Shown: positions 48,126 to 57,151, counted from the first letter of the stretch. The stretch is DNA of 64,000 nt from JAWKTV01 sp041398905 (GCA_041398905.1 JAWKTV010000010.1:124001-188000), one strand, 5' to 3'. Numbers and translations are program-made. Notes: generated by a model from the letters alone, not told the origin.

Positions 48126-48467
48126 TCAGTTGTTCGACGGAACCGTGAGGGCGGTCGCGAGTCGGCGGGTCACGTCGCCAACTTCGTCGATGGCCTTCTG
48201 CCGTTCCGGTTCCTGAAGCCGCGGGCGGAGGGATTCGGGAGCGCTGCAGCGCGGAAGTCCGCTCGACCTGCCGATTCCACCCGTCGCGAAACTGAGCGAA
48301 CAGAGTCCGCAGTTCCGACGTTTCGATGAGGCACAGAACGCGCCACCCGCCAAGGCCGGCGGCGACGCGCCAGATATCTTCGCCGATCGCCTTCCGCGCT
48401 CGGTGCCCTTCTCCCCGAAGAACCGGAGAGCACGCATCAACTCTCCGAAGGCATCCTCAGCGGTCAT
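48126..48467 (-). CDS. island protein, unknown (frameshifted)
   Basis: The ATG at 48467 overlaps the stop of the helicase-loader-like gene. MTAEDAFGELMRALRFFGEKGTERG is in the first frame, and the end QEPERQKAIDEVGDVTRRLATALTVPSNN returns to it. The middle is read in another frame as an ED.WRVAAGLGGWRVLC-like stretch. About 113 residues. Its coupling to the loader-like gene suggests a role in replication. Confidence 0.4.
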   Translation of the reverse strand: MTAEDAFGELMRALRFFGEKGTERGRRSAKISGASPPALAGGAFCASSKRRNCGLCSLSFATGGIGRSSGLPRCSAPESLRPRLQEPERQKAIDEVGDVTRRLATALTVPSNN

Positions 48468-48691
48468 CGGCAGCCGTGAATATGCTCGCTAGCGAGCCGG
48501 CGAATCCGTCCGATCGGTGGGAGGCCCTGAGCCTCGCTTTCGAGCAAGGGCCGCTTGACGGCAGCCTGCAAGGCTTCGACGAGGAGGTCTCCCAGCAACT
48601 CAGCCCACACATCGGTTTGAGCTTCGCTGAAGGGCTTGCCGACGGCAGCCTCGATTACGGCCAGGCAGGAAAGTAGTTCGCGACGTGTCAT
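48464..48691 (-). CDS. helicase-loader-like small protein (G39P-type N-terminal pattern)
   Basis: 75 residues. MTRRELLSCLAVIEAAVGKPFSEAQTDVWAELLGDLLVEALQAAVKRPLLESEAQGLPPIGRIRRLASE follows the layout of phage helicase loader/inhibitor N-terminal domains: a short helix, an xxWxxLL-type helix, and a PPxxxxI motif before the last helix. It overlaps the initiator-like gene by four bases, as expected for an initiator-loader pair. The assignment is from pattern only. Confidence 0.5.
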   Translation of the reverse strand: MTRRELLSCLAVIEAAVGKPFSEAQTDVWAELLGDLLVEALQAAVKRPLLESEAQGLPPIGRIRRLASEHIHGCR

Positions 48692-49611
48692 GGTTTCACC
48701 TTTTGGTGAGGGAGGGAAAGCTCGTCATCGAGCGAGTCAGCATGTTTCGTGGCGTGTGCCATCAGCCCGCGATGCGCGGCGATATTGCTTGAGCGGAGGT
48801 CGTCGAAGCGACCTTCCAGAATCTTGGTGAGCGTGTCGGGGCGGATGAACCAGTCGAAGTCCGCCCGCCATCCTCGGTCGCCGCCTCCGATGCAGAACGG
48901 GGAGCGAGACACACGGTCGAGGGCCTCGCGCCAGTTATCTCGCCAGTCGGAGTCCGCGAGACGGGTGCGGAGTTTCCTCACCCGATCGTCGGTGAGCTTT
49001 CGGCAAGCGGTAACGCCCTCGACTGCGTTCCAAGAGTCGACGACGATTTTGCAATCAGCAGCCGAAACCTCGCCGCCGCCTTTTAAAGGTTTGGGGATGA
49101 AGACAGGTTCAGGTATGTAAGTGGCTCGCTTTCCGGCCGCTTTCTGGACGGTTGCTGGCTCAGATTGAGCCATTTTTTGAGCCACTATTTCTTCAGCCGG
49201 TTCGGATAGTGGCTCAGCCTGAGCCGGAATATCGCCGGCTTCATCGTCGTCCGTGGGGTGGTCGTCGAGGCCGGCGGCAAAGTCAGGGACCAGCACCCAA
49301 TACTTCGCAGCTCGACGTTTTGCACCCGGTACGTAACCCATCCAGCGGCCATTGATACACTTCTCGCGGGTCCGCTTCATGGACGCGACGCTCATACCGC
49401 AGATCGCTGCCAACTGCTCATTGAAGAATGCCACGGGCCGGCGGTAGTGCGCTGCGTCCTCAGTGTGAACGATGAAAGTCAGCATCGTGACGCCATCGGG
49501 TCCAATCTCCTGAGCCGCGCAGGTCTTCAGCAGCATTCGCACGAACTTATTCGCGAAGAACGGCGGGCGATTTGGGTACTTGCCGTCGGCGGGTGAGCGG
49601 GGTACTGTCAT
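48688..49611 (-). CDS. replication-initiator-like protein (phage O-type arrangement)
   Basis: 307 residues in one frame. The N-terminal part (FFANKFVRMLLKTCAAQEIGPDGVTMLTFIVHTEDAAHYRRPVAFFNEQLAAICGMSVASMKRTREKCINGRWMGYVPG) reads as a winged helix-turn-helix of the kind in phage replication proteins. A disordered acidic linker follows. The C-terminal part (GWRADFDWFIRPDTLTKILEGRFDD) has the WRADFDWFI...L.KILEGR pattern found at the end of phage replisome organisers and helicase-loading proteins. It would bind the island origin and recruit the host helicase. Confidence 0.7.
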   Translation of the reverse strand: MTVPRSPADGKYPNRPPFFANKFVRMLLKTCAAQEIGPDGVTMLTFIVHTEDAAHYRRPVAFFNEQLAAICGMSVASMKRTREKCINGRWMGYVPGAKRRAAKYWVLVPDFAAGLDDHPTDDDEAGDIPAQAEPLSEPAEEIVAQKMAQSEPATVQKAAGKRATYIPEPVFIPKPLKGGGEVSAADCKIVVDSWNAVEGVTACRKLTDDRVRKLRTRLADSDWRDNWREALDRVSRSPFCIGGGDRGWRADFDWFIRPDTLTKILEGRFDDLRSSNIAAHRGLMAHATKHADSLDDELSLPHQKVKP

Positions 49612-49683
49612 CGTGTGTGTAGTGATTCGAGCCGCGTCCGGTTGAGCACGGGCGCGGCTTTTCTGTTGCGCTGGTGGTTCGGC

Positions 49684-49891
49684 TCAATTCAGCTCGGCGG
49701 TCGTGCTGACCGTCCGCGACTCGATGAAGCGATCGAGTTCGCTTTGCAGATAAAGCACCTTCGCGCCCGCCTTGTACATGCGGGGTCCGCCGCCCCGGCA
49801 AGCCCAGGTGCAGAGTTCGCATGTCACGCCCAGGTGTTCAGCGGCTTCCCGTCGTGAGCTTGACGGGGGATTCGATGGCAGCAGTCGACAT
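49684..49891 (-). CDS. excisionase / AlpA-like DNA-binding protein (frameshifted)
   Basis: The ATG at 49891 (MSTAAIESPVKL) follows GGAG; one frame change near 49855 leads to REAAEHLGVTCELCTWACRGGGPRMYKAGAKVLYLQSELDRFIESRTV. That is the MerR-like helix-turn-helix of excisionases: AAEHLGV, a recognition helix, then the GP.x.K.G..V.Y...L..FI pattern. About 68 residues. Probably directs excision together with the integrase, or regulates it. Its upstream region has the GTCACAAAC repeats. Confidence 0.75.
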
Positions 49892-49983
49892 GATTGGCTC
49901 CGTTGTGTGACGACGCGATTGCGTCTGACAGAGCCATCAATACGAGGTTTCAAGAGCGTGTCTATGCCCTTTGAGCGATCGGC

Positions 49984-50031
49984 GTCACTAACGTCACAAA
50001 CGAAGTCGCAAACGTCACAAACGTCACAAAT
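49984..50031. repeat. five 9-bp GTCACAAAC-type repeats
   Basis: Units at 49984 (GTCACTAAC), 49993 (GTCACAAAC), then GAA, 50005 (GTCGCAAAC), 50014 (GTCACAAAC) and 50023 (GTCACAAAT). They lie between the start of the excisionase-like gene and the end of the next gene upstream. They could be iterons for replication or operator sites. Confidence 0.7.
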
Positions 50032-50070
50032 CTTGGCTGCGGACGCCGCAGAGTATGCCGATAGCGGCCC

Positions 50071-50745
50071 TCAAGTTCGGTTCGGGAATTGCTTCAACAG
50101 GACTGGATGCAACTGCCGGCCACTCCACTTGCCGGGTCGACTGCCAGCAGCCTCGACGACAGGATCGGGCCATTCCTGTACGAACCGAGTCATGCTCTTC
50201 CGCGTGCGATGCACAGCGTCGGCCACTTCAGCGATCGTGACCAGTGTGTCGGTGACCGGCTTCACTGCCGGGCGGTTTTCTCGCGGTGGCAATGGGCGAT
50301 CCGCCACGGCTGGCGTCTCCTCCCCAAGAACAGGTCGAGCAACTTCAGCGATTGGAACGTCGTCGTCCAGAATCGTCGTGGGTACCGTGCCATGAGCGAG
50401 GCGGCATCGTCGCGGCCGCTGGCAACCTGCGCGAAGGAAGTCGAAGGCCACCTGCACATCTTGGTCGGCCGTATCGATGGCCTCGGCGATCTCGGCTCCT
50501 CTGGTCTCGTTCACGACGTTGATGAACGCGACCATCCGCCCGGCGTATCCTTCCGCCCAAGCCGTAGCTGCCGCGTCGGGATCGTCAGCCTGATCCGGGT
50601 TCTCGTTCGCGCAGATCGAAAGCCAGGCATCTTCAAGCCGTTGTTGGGCCGCCGCTCTTTCGGCAGCCTCGGCAGCGACACGGTTGGCATCGCTCCGCCG
50701 CTCGACTTCGGCGGCGACCAACTTTTCAAGATCGTCCATCGTCAC
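50071..50745 (-). CDS. island DNA-binding-like protein with N-terminal coiled coil
   Basis: 224 residues. The N-terminal 40 residues are a charged helix (MDDLEKLVAAEVERRSDANRVAAEAAERAAAQQRLEDAW), probably a coiled coil. The C-terminus has VTIAEVADAVHRTRKSMTRFVQEWPDPVVEAAGSRPGKWSGRQLHPVLLKQFP, a helix-turn-helix pattern similar to small phage regulators. The middle is not recognised. It lies between the excisionase-like gene and the integrase, so a regulatory role is plausible. Confidence 0.55.
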   Translation of the reverse strand: MTMDDLEKLVAAEVERRSDANRVAAEAAERAAAQQRLEDAWLSICANENPDQADDPDAAATAWAEGYAGRMVAFINVVNETRGAEIAEAIDTADQDVQVAFDFLRAGCQRPRRCRLAHGTVPTTILDDDVPIAEVARPVLGEETPAVADRPLPPRENRPAVKPVTDTLVTIAEVADAVHRTRKSMTRFVQEWPDPVVEAAGSRPGKWSGRQLHPVLLKQFPNRT

Positions 50746-50828
50746 TGCCCAGTGACGCCCGAAAGGAATGAAGCGGCAGGCCGGCGGGCAGCCGGCTTTT
50801 CTCCCCGTCGGGATAGCCGCTCATGGTC

Positions 50829-52006
50829 TCAGCCAGCACGCACAACAGTCAGCTTCGGCCGGTCGTCGCCCGCGTGCTCCAGGAGCTTGTCGATTGTGGC
50901 GTTGAGGCCGGCCCGGATGTTTTCCGACTCATGGAACGTGTAGGTCGATGCCGTCACCCGTGGGTCGCTGTGCGCGAGCATCTGTTGCACAACGCGAAGC
51001 GAGAGCCCCCCTTGCGAGGCCCAACTACCGATCGTTCGCCGGAGGTCGTGGACCGTGACATCGTCAATGCCAGACAGATCCCGGATGCGTCGCAGGGACG
51101 CCTTGGGATCGTTGTAGTGGCCGGCCTTTCCGCGACCGGGGAACACGAACGGCGATGTCGCCGCGATCGCTCCACGGGCCTTGAGGACAGCCAGGGCGAA
51201 GTCTCCCAGCGGGACCGAGAACGGTTTCTTCGACTTCGACCGGTCGGCCGGGATGTTCCACAGCCGCCCTTCGATGTCGAGTTCGCCCCACTGCATCCCC
51301 GCAACGGCCGTGCGACGTTGGCCAGTGGCGATCAGCATCAGGAAGAAATGCTTGGCCGTCTCGTTGTGCAGTTGGCCGACGGCGTTGAAAAACGATTGCA
51401 CCTCGGCCGGCTTCAGGTATCGCTGACGCGGGTTCAGGTCGAACCGCTTTGTCCCAACGACCGGGTTGACTTCCACCAGCCCATCGGAGAGTGCGACGCC
51501 GAAGATAGTCGACAGCAAAGCCCGGCACTTGTTCCCCTGATACTTGCCGTGCTTGTCACCGACCTCGGCCACTCGCTTGGCGATAGCTCCCCGCGTGATG
51601 GCGCTGATGGGCTTCAGTTTCCAATCCCCGAACCAGCGGTCGAACTCCCGCTCGTCTCGCTTCCACGTCCGCTTGTGGGGCTTGGCGTGCGTCTCCAGAT
51701 AGTGCTCCCACAATCCGCCCAACTTCTCTTTCCCCAGCTTGCCCGATGTCGGCAGGTGCTTCCCCTCGGCTGCGGTCCCGACGTGCTTCCGGGCCAGCTT
51801 GCGGGCTTGGTCGACGGTGATCTCCGGCCACCGACCGAGCCGCACCCGCTGGCGCTGCCGTTGACCGTGGCGCGGTAGTACCACGTCCGCACGTCGTTCG
51901 GGGTGATCTCGACCTGGAGGCCGGTCACCTCATCATCGACGACCGCGAAGCGTTTGGCCTGCGGTTTGACCCGCTTCAGCACCGCATTGGAGAGTCGTTC
52001 CGCCAT
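50829..52006 (-). CDS. P4-type tyrosine integrase (frameshifted near the N-terminus)
   Basis: The ATG at 52006 (MAERLSNAVLKRVKPQAKRFAVVDDEVTGLQVEITPNDVRTWYYRATVNG) and the continuation RQRVRLGRWPEITVDQARKLARKHVG form the DUF4102-type arm-binding domain; one base is missing or extra near 51860. The core-binding domain follows (LWEHYLETHAKPHKRTWKRDEREFDRWFG). The catalytic domain has ATGQRRTAVAGMQWGELD (first Arg), HDLRRTIGSWASQGGLSLRVVQQMLAHSDPRVTASTYTF with H-x-x-R, H and the Tyr. About 392 residues. It lies 184 bp from attR and reads inward. P4-type integrases serve islands and satellites. Confidence 0.9.
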
Positions 52007-52010
52007 CGCT

Positions 52011-52061
52011 GGTGTCCCCGAATTTGCTCTGGTGTCCCGTGGTGTCCCGGCTGGTGTCCCG
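52011..52061 (+). repeat. GGTGTCCCG repeats upstream of the integrase
   Basis: GGTGTCCCC at 52011, and GGTGTCCCG at 52031, 52041 and 52053, all in the same direction, matching those inside attL. GCAAACTCC also occurs three times nearby (52079, 52089, 52153). These are candidate arm-type integrase sites and may overlap the integrase promoter. Confidence 0.6.
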
Positions 52062-52189
52062 GACCGACCACAACTCTAGCAAACTCCCGCAAACTCCAGA
52101 TAGCAGAAAACCCCGATGAAATAGCCGTTTTGTCGATTTCAAGCAAACGGGAGCAAACTCCAGAAACCCGCAGAAAACCCATAGCCCGA

Positions 52190-52210
52190 AGATTCGCCGT
52201 TTCCGGGATT
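52190..52210 (+). repeat. attR core of the island
   Basis: 21 bp identical to 37865-37885. It lies in the non-coding space between the integrase and the hairpin that precedes the beta-CASP gene end. Confidence 0.8.
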
Positions 52211-52215
52211 ACAAC

Positions 52216-52254
52216 GGAAGCCCCGGTGTGACCTTTGGTTGCACCGGGGCTTCC
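52216..52254. terminator. hairpin next to attR, probable terminator
   Basis: GGAAGCCCCGGTG (52216-52228) pairs perfectly with CACCGGGGCTTCC (52242-52254), 13 bp with a 13-base loop, followed by AGCGTTTTGC. It lies between attR and the convergent beta-CASP gene. Confidence 0.55.
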
Positions 52255-52461
52255 AGCGTTTTGCAACGAACATGCAACACAGCGGAGTTCACCGACAGGA
52301 CTCCGGCGGCGTGATTCGGAATGGTGGTTGCCTCGTCGGTCAGGCTGTTGACGAACTCGTGGGACGGACATCCCGTCCGTGATGGGGGACTCGCAACCAC
52401 GCGATCTTCCGTCGGGAAGGGCATGGGCGGAATGCCCCTGTCAAGTGGTACGACGGGGTCG

Positions 52462-53862
52462 TCAGTCGAACGTGACGCTGTCTTGCAGGGCGGGGATGAG
52501 CGGGGGTTCGTCGCTGAAGTCGCTGAGAACTTTCGCCAGGTCGGATGCCGATTCGGGTTCGCCGTGGACGAGGAAACTGTGGCCAAAGCTGTGGCCATGG
52601 CGGGTCGACTCCTCGAACCACCATTTGAAGTCGGCCACGTCGGCGTGAGCCGACAGGCCGCTGAGCTGGGCGACGTTGGCTTTCAGGGGGAAGTCGCGAT
52701 CGAAGATGCGAACGTACTGCCGCCGCTGGGCGATCTGCCAGCCGAGCGTGTGCGGAGCCTGGTAGCCCATCAGGCAGACGGTGTTTCGCGGGTCGCCCAC
52801 GGCCTGCTTGAGGTGATGCACAACTCGGCCGCCTTCGCACATGCCGCTCGCGGAGATGACCACGAACGGGCCGCTGCGATCGTTGAGAGCCATGCTCTCT
52901 TTCTGCGAGTCAACGTATGTGAGCGAGGAAAAGCCGAAGACGTCTTTATCCGTCTGCAGGACTTTCTGCACGTCGCAATTGAGCGTGTGGTCGTAACGGA
53001 CGAAGATCTTCGTCAATCGATTCGCCAGCGGGCTATCGACGAAAATGGGGATCCGGGGGAGCTTGCCCGCGTTGAACAGCCCGTTGAGAAAGTAGACGAG
53101 CTGCTGCGTGCGGCCAAGACTGAAGGCGGGGATGATGACCCGCCCGCCGGATCGCACGCTCTCACCGATGACCTCCAGCAGCGCCGCCGAGGTGTCTTCC
53201 AGCTCGGGATGCACGCGATTGCCGTAGGTACTTTCGCAGATGAGGACGTCGGCCCCGTCGACCGGCGTCGGGTCGACGAGCAGCGGCATTCCGCGCCGGC
53301 CGAGATCACCGGAGAACACGATGCGATGCGTGTTGCCGGCCTCGCGGACTTTGATTTCACTGATGGCCGAGCCCAGGATGTGTCCCGCAGGCAGAAACCG
53401 GACCTCGACGCCGTTGCCGAGGTCGTGCCACTCGCGAAACGTGAGGGGCTGCACGTGTCCCATCAATCCGTCGACATCCTGCTCGTCGTAGAGCGGCTGG
53501 ATCGGGGGATGGCCCCGCTTGAGCTTGCGGGTGAGGTATTTGGCGTCCTCGACCTGAATACGGGCGGAGTCTCGGAGCATCAAGTCGGCGATGTCAGCCG
53601 TGGCATCGGTGCAGAACACCGAGCCGCGGTAACCGCTCTTCCAGAGCTGCGGCAGTCGGCCGCAATGGTCCATATGCGCGTGCGAGAGGATCACACCATC
53701 CAGGTTCTCGGGATCGCAGTGGAACTCCTCGTTTTTGGCGCGGGCGCCGGACCGGCTCCCCTGGAACAGCCCGCAATCGAGCAGCAGCCGAACTTTGTCC
53801 GTTTCAATGAGGTGTTGGCTGCCGGTGACCTCCCCCGCCGCCCCCAGAAAAGTGATCCGCAT
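52462..53862 (-). CDS. beta-CASP metallo-beta-lactamase RNase-like protein
   Basis: 466 residues in one frame. MRITFLGAAGEVTGSQHLIE opens the metallo-beta-lactamase fold; ILSHAHMDHCGRLP is the HxHxDH metal site; VFSGDLGRRGMP and FLPAGHILGSA are further ligands. The beta-CASP part follows: YFLNGLFNAGKLPRIPIFVDSPLANRLTKIF and VVISASGMCEGGRVVHHLKQ. It ends with the RNA-specificity segment (LSGLSAHADVADFKWWF, FLVHGEPESASDLAKVL). Proteins like this cleave or trim RNA. It is transcribed toward the island and is intact. Confidence 0.92.
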   Translation of the reverse strand: MRITFLGAAGEVTGSQHLIETDKVRLLLDCGLFQGSRSGARAKNEEFHCDPENLDGVILSHAHMDHCGRLPQLWKSGYRGSVFCTDATADIADLMLRDSARIQVEDAKYLTRKLKRGHPPIQPLYDEQDVDGLMGHVQPLTFREWHDLGNGVEVRFLPAGHILGSAISEIKVREAGNTHRIVFSGDLGRRGMPLLVDPTPVDGADVLICESTYGNRVHPELEDTSAALLEVIGESVRSGGRVIIPAFSLGRTQQLVYFLNGLFNAGKLPRIPIFVDSPLANRLTKIFVRYDHTLNCDVQKVLQTDKDVFGFSSLTYVDSQKESMALNDRSGPFVVISASGMCEGGRVVHHLKQAVGDPRNTVCLMGYQAPHTLGWQIAQRRQYVRIFDRDFPLKANVAQLSGLSAHADVADFKWWFEESTRHGHSFGHSFLVHGEPESASDLAKVLSDFSDEPPLIPALQDSVTFD

Positions 53863-54053
53863 GCTTCAATCCCTGAGATGATTCCTCGATGGCCGCGCAA
53901 GACAACTGCTGACACCAGCAATGGCGCACGTCGCGGGTTCGCCGCGCGTCGTCATACGGGCCACGAACGTCGGCGTCGCGCCGGCTCAGCAATCGAGTCC
54001 GGGCGTGCGCCTGTCTCAGCAGGTGACGGGACTCGATCGACGCCTTCACCCCA

Positions 54054-55022
54054 TCAGTCGGTGAGCCGTTCCGGCTCGCCGCCGTTGCGGGTCGCGATCG
54101 CCTGGAGAATTCTGCGGTCGGCGTTCTTGGCGATGCCGGACTGGTGGCCATCGGCGTAAACGAAGTTCACGACATCACCGTGAAAGCTGCCAAAGCCGAA
54201 GAAGTGACGATTTCCGCCGCCGTTCCAATACTGATCGAAGTAGTTTGGCGAAGCGTGATCGTCGCGGAAGCGGGCGCAGCAGGAGTACGCATCTCCCCAC
54301 AGCCCCATCTGGCTCTCCCCGAAGAGCAAGGTGTAGGTATCGCCATCGGGGAAATCGCGTGACAGTTCGACGTGGCTGTTGGCGTAGAACGGCCCGTTAT
54401 CCAGCGCCTGGGCGGCCGACTGCGGCCAGTAGCCGAGGTTGCCACGATAGTTGGTGTAGCCCAGGTTGCCCGGCCGGGCGTCGGGAAGGGTTGAGCTGGG
54501 GCAGACGTAAACCTCGATCGGGAACTGGATGCGCTGCCAGTTGACGGTCTGCTGCGGGGCGCCGCCGCCCTGGTTGGCGCTGACCTTCGGCTGGTTCCAG
54601 TCGGGGATGAGGTTCGACTCCTGGATCTGGTCGAGCATCAAGGCATGCCAACCCCACTCCGCCGAGATATCGTAGGTGACGCTGCTGCCCAGCGTCAGTT
54701 GCTGGTTGTTGGCGATCTTCAACTGGATCGGCTGCTGGATCGGCAGCTGAATATCGGGCGGCGCGGTGAAGTCCGAGATCCAGCCCGAGGGGAGCGTACG
54801 GTACACGTTCTCGTAGCTATGCGAGGCGATCGCGATGTTGTGCATCTGGTTGAGGCAGGTGGTGCGGCGGCCGCTCTCGCGAACTCGCTGCACAGCCGGC
54901 AACAGCAGAGATGCCAACAGCGCGATGATTGCCATGACGACCAGAAGTTCGATCAGCGTGAAACCACGTGGCCCGGTGACCGCCACCCGACGGCCTGGCC
55001 TGCTGCATGACGGCGACTGCAT
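54054..55022 (-). CDS. DUF1559 pseudopilin-like protein
   Basis: About 322 residues from the ATG at 55022, preceded by AAGGA; the frame is open further upstream. VTGPRGFTLIELLVVMAIIALLASLLLPAVQRVRESGRRTTCLNQMHNIAIASHSYENVYRTLPSGW is the pilin-like signal plus the DUF1559 start. The C-terminus GDVVNFVYADGHQSGIAKNADRRILQAIATRNGGE is the usual closing motif. One frame throughout. Role unproven; it is likely exported and membrane-anchored. Confidence 0.93.
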   Translation of the reverse strand: MQSPSCSRPGRRVAVTGPRGFTLIELLVVMAIIALLASLLLPAVQRVRESGRRTTCLNQMHNIAIASHSYENVYRTLPSGWISDFTAPPDIQLPIQQPIQLKIANNQQLTLGSSVTYDISAEWGWHALMLDQIQESNLIPDWNQPKVSANQGGGAPQQTVNWQRIQFPIEVYVCPSSTLPDARPGNLGYTNYRGNLGYWPQSAAQALDNGPFYANSHVELSRDFPDGDTYTLLFGESQMGLWGDAYSCCARFRDDHASPNYFDQYWNGGGNRHFFGFGSFHGDVVNFVYADGHQSGIAKNADRRILQAIATRNGGEPERLTD

Positions 55023-55351
55023 CCGAAAATCCTTCCGCAAAGGTTGATTCATGCCGGTAGCGGTGCTGCACGACCCCGTGGCCCCACGGCCACTGCGAAC
55101 ATGCCCCACCAAGGTCAACAAACGTCGCCTCCACGAACCGGCGAGTGCTGCCGAACACATAAACGCGATCGCACCGGAGAATTCAGGGTACCAGCGGAGA
55201 CGAAACTCTGCAAACTGCGAAGCGGGCGGAATGGGACTCGTACGACCAGATCAGAACTCCGCCGCCGCGAAGCGGGCTGCCGGGTGTTCCCGCCCGTGCG
55301 GAGTTTGGTACACTCCCGTTTCCTGCTTTCCCGTCTATCGAGTGATGATCC

Positions 55352-57095
55352 ATGCCACGCTCCCGCCGGATTGCGCTGTTCGTTGCATTCCCACTCCTGC
55401 TGGCGATGCTCGGTGCCACACGTACGGTCGATGCCGCCGACAAGGCCGCCGTCAGTAAGGCGATCGCATCCGCAGCGTCGTTCCTGGACGGTCACAAGCC
55501 TCAAGGGGACAGCTCCGAATGGGGGGTCGTCGGTCTGGCGCTCTATAAGGCCGATCCCAACCGCTTTCAGGCGAGCGTCAATCAGGCGATCGAGCACGTG
55601 CGGGGCAAGATCACCGACGGCACATACAAGCCGCATCACGACCACCTTTACGAGGCAGGCTCGGATGCGATGCTCCTGGGCGACGTGCATGGCGAGCAGC
55701 ATCAGGCCGAATTGAAGGCGATCAGCGACTACATCATCTCGGTGCAGTATCCTTCAGGCGGCTGGGACTACCCGGTCGGTTCGAGCCACTATCGCAACAC
55801 GGATGGCGACACCAGCGTAACCCAGTACGCTCTGCTGGGACTCTGGGCGGCCGCGCGCAACGGCGTCGATGTTCCGCAGCGTGTCTGGAATGAAGCACTC
55901 AAGTGGGTGATCGCTCACCAGAACGCCGATGGCGGCTATTCCTATGTTCCCGGCACCAAGCAAGGACTGTTCGGCGGTGCTTCGGATCTCAACATGTCAT
56001 TCGCCGGCATGAGCGTGATTCTGATTTGTGTAAGAAACCTCTACCCCGAACTGGCGGATACGATTTACGACCGCAACCCGGATGACCCTGAGAAGCCGCA
56101 GGCCGCCGCCGATGACCCCTTCGGCGGGGCACTGCAGAAGATTGATACCGCCAACCCTGAGCCGGAACTGGGCGGGCCGGTCGAAGAGCAGGTCCAGCGG
56201 GTCGGAGTTTCCTCAATTCGCAGCGCGATCGAACGGAACAAGAACTGGCTGAATACTCGCTATCGCCCCTTCAACGACACCGGCTGCTCCATCCCGACTT
56301 ACTACCTGTACGTGCTGGAGCGAACCGGCACTGGCGAACGTCACCACCTTCGCTGGACAGAACTGGTACGACGCCAGTTCCACGGCCGCGATCGGCAAGC
56401 AGGATGCGAATGGCGGATACGCACGCAACCAGTATGCGTCCGAAGCAATCAACACCAGCTTCTTCCTGCTGTTCCTTGCCCGCTCGACCGCCAAGTCGAT
56501 CGGCCGACCCGTCGATCCCCCGCTGGGCGGCGGTCTGTTGACCGGAGGCAAAGGGGAACCGGGCGCGGTCGTCGCGGCGAAGCGGGAGCCGACGCCGCTG
56601 GATGAACTACTCAAGACCCTGCAAAACCCCGGAGCCCTCAACCTTGAAGAGGCCCAGGCGGACCTGGTCGAGCAAGTGCAGTTCGGAGACCGCTCCGAGT
56701 TGATTGGTCAAAAGGATCTGCTGGTGCGGCTGGTGAAGCATCCCCATGGTGACGTCCGCCGCGCCGCCACCTTCGCGCTGGGACGGACCAACGACCTGAG
56801 TCTCGCCCGCCTGTTGATTGAGGCGTTGGAGGACAAGGATCTGGGCGTCGCGATGGAGGCCCACGCCGCGCTGAGCTGGCTCAGCCGCCGGTTCGATGGC
56901 TTCGGCATTCCGATCAATCCGCTGGACGAAGTTCCCGATGGCGCAGCGGACAACGAGAAGCAGTCGATCATCGAGGGCTGGCGGGATCGGGCGCGCCGCG
57001 AGTGGGGCACGTGGTATCTCAAGGTTCGCCCCTACAGTGAGCGGGGTGACGAGTTTGAAGCGACGCTGCGGCAACGGCTCGGCGATCAGAAGTAG
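55352..57095 (+). CDS. prenyltransferase/squalene-oxidase-repeat protein with HEAT-like C-terminus (frameshifted)
   Basis: The ATG at 55352 opens a signal peptide (IALFVAFPLLLAMLGATRTVDA). Repeats of the alpha/alpha-toroid kind follow: SVQYPSGGWDYPVGSS, DTSVTQYALLGLWAAARNGVDVP, NADGGYSYVPGTKQGLFGGASDLNMSFAGMSVILICV, NGGYARNQYASEAINTSFFLLFLAR. A one-base change near 56335 moves to the second frame, which ends at 57095 after HEAT-like helices (DLLVRLVKHPHGDVRRAATFALGRTNDLSLARLLIEALEDKDLGVAMEAHAALSWL). About 580 residues. Planctomycete exported proteins of this type are common; no catalytic site is identifiable. Confidence 0.8.
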
Positions 57096-57151
57096 TCACC
57101 AGAACGCCATCAGCGCAGCCGCCCGACAGCCCCCCCAACTCTTCCTCACCG

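Larger units (their letters stand above)
37865..52210. mobile_element. 14.3 kb integrative island (P4-type integrase)
   Basis: Bounded by a 21-bp direct repeat (37865-37885 and 52190-52210). A P4-like tyrosine integrase lies at the right end reading away from attR, with an excisionase-like gene, a replication-initiator-like protein, a helicase-loader-like protein, HNH and HD-domain proteins. Clusters of GGTGTCCCG lie just inside both ends. No portal, capsid, tail or relaxase gene is recognisable, so it is neither a complete prophage nor a standard conjugative element. It sits between two convergent chromosomal genes (PP2C and beta-CASP nuclease) and so breaks nothing. Confidence 0.8.

Noticed and set aside
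52321..54159. 612-residue plus-strand open frame
   Set aside because: Antisense to the intact beta-CASP nuclease gene.
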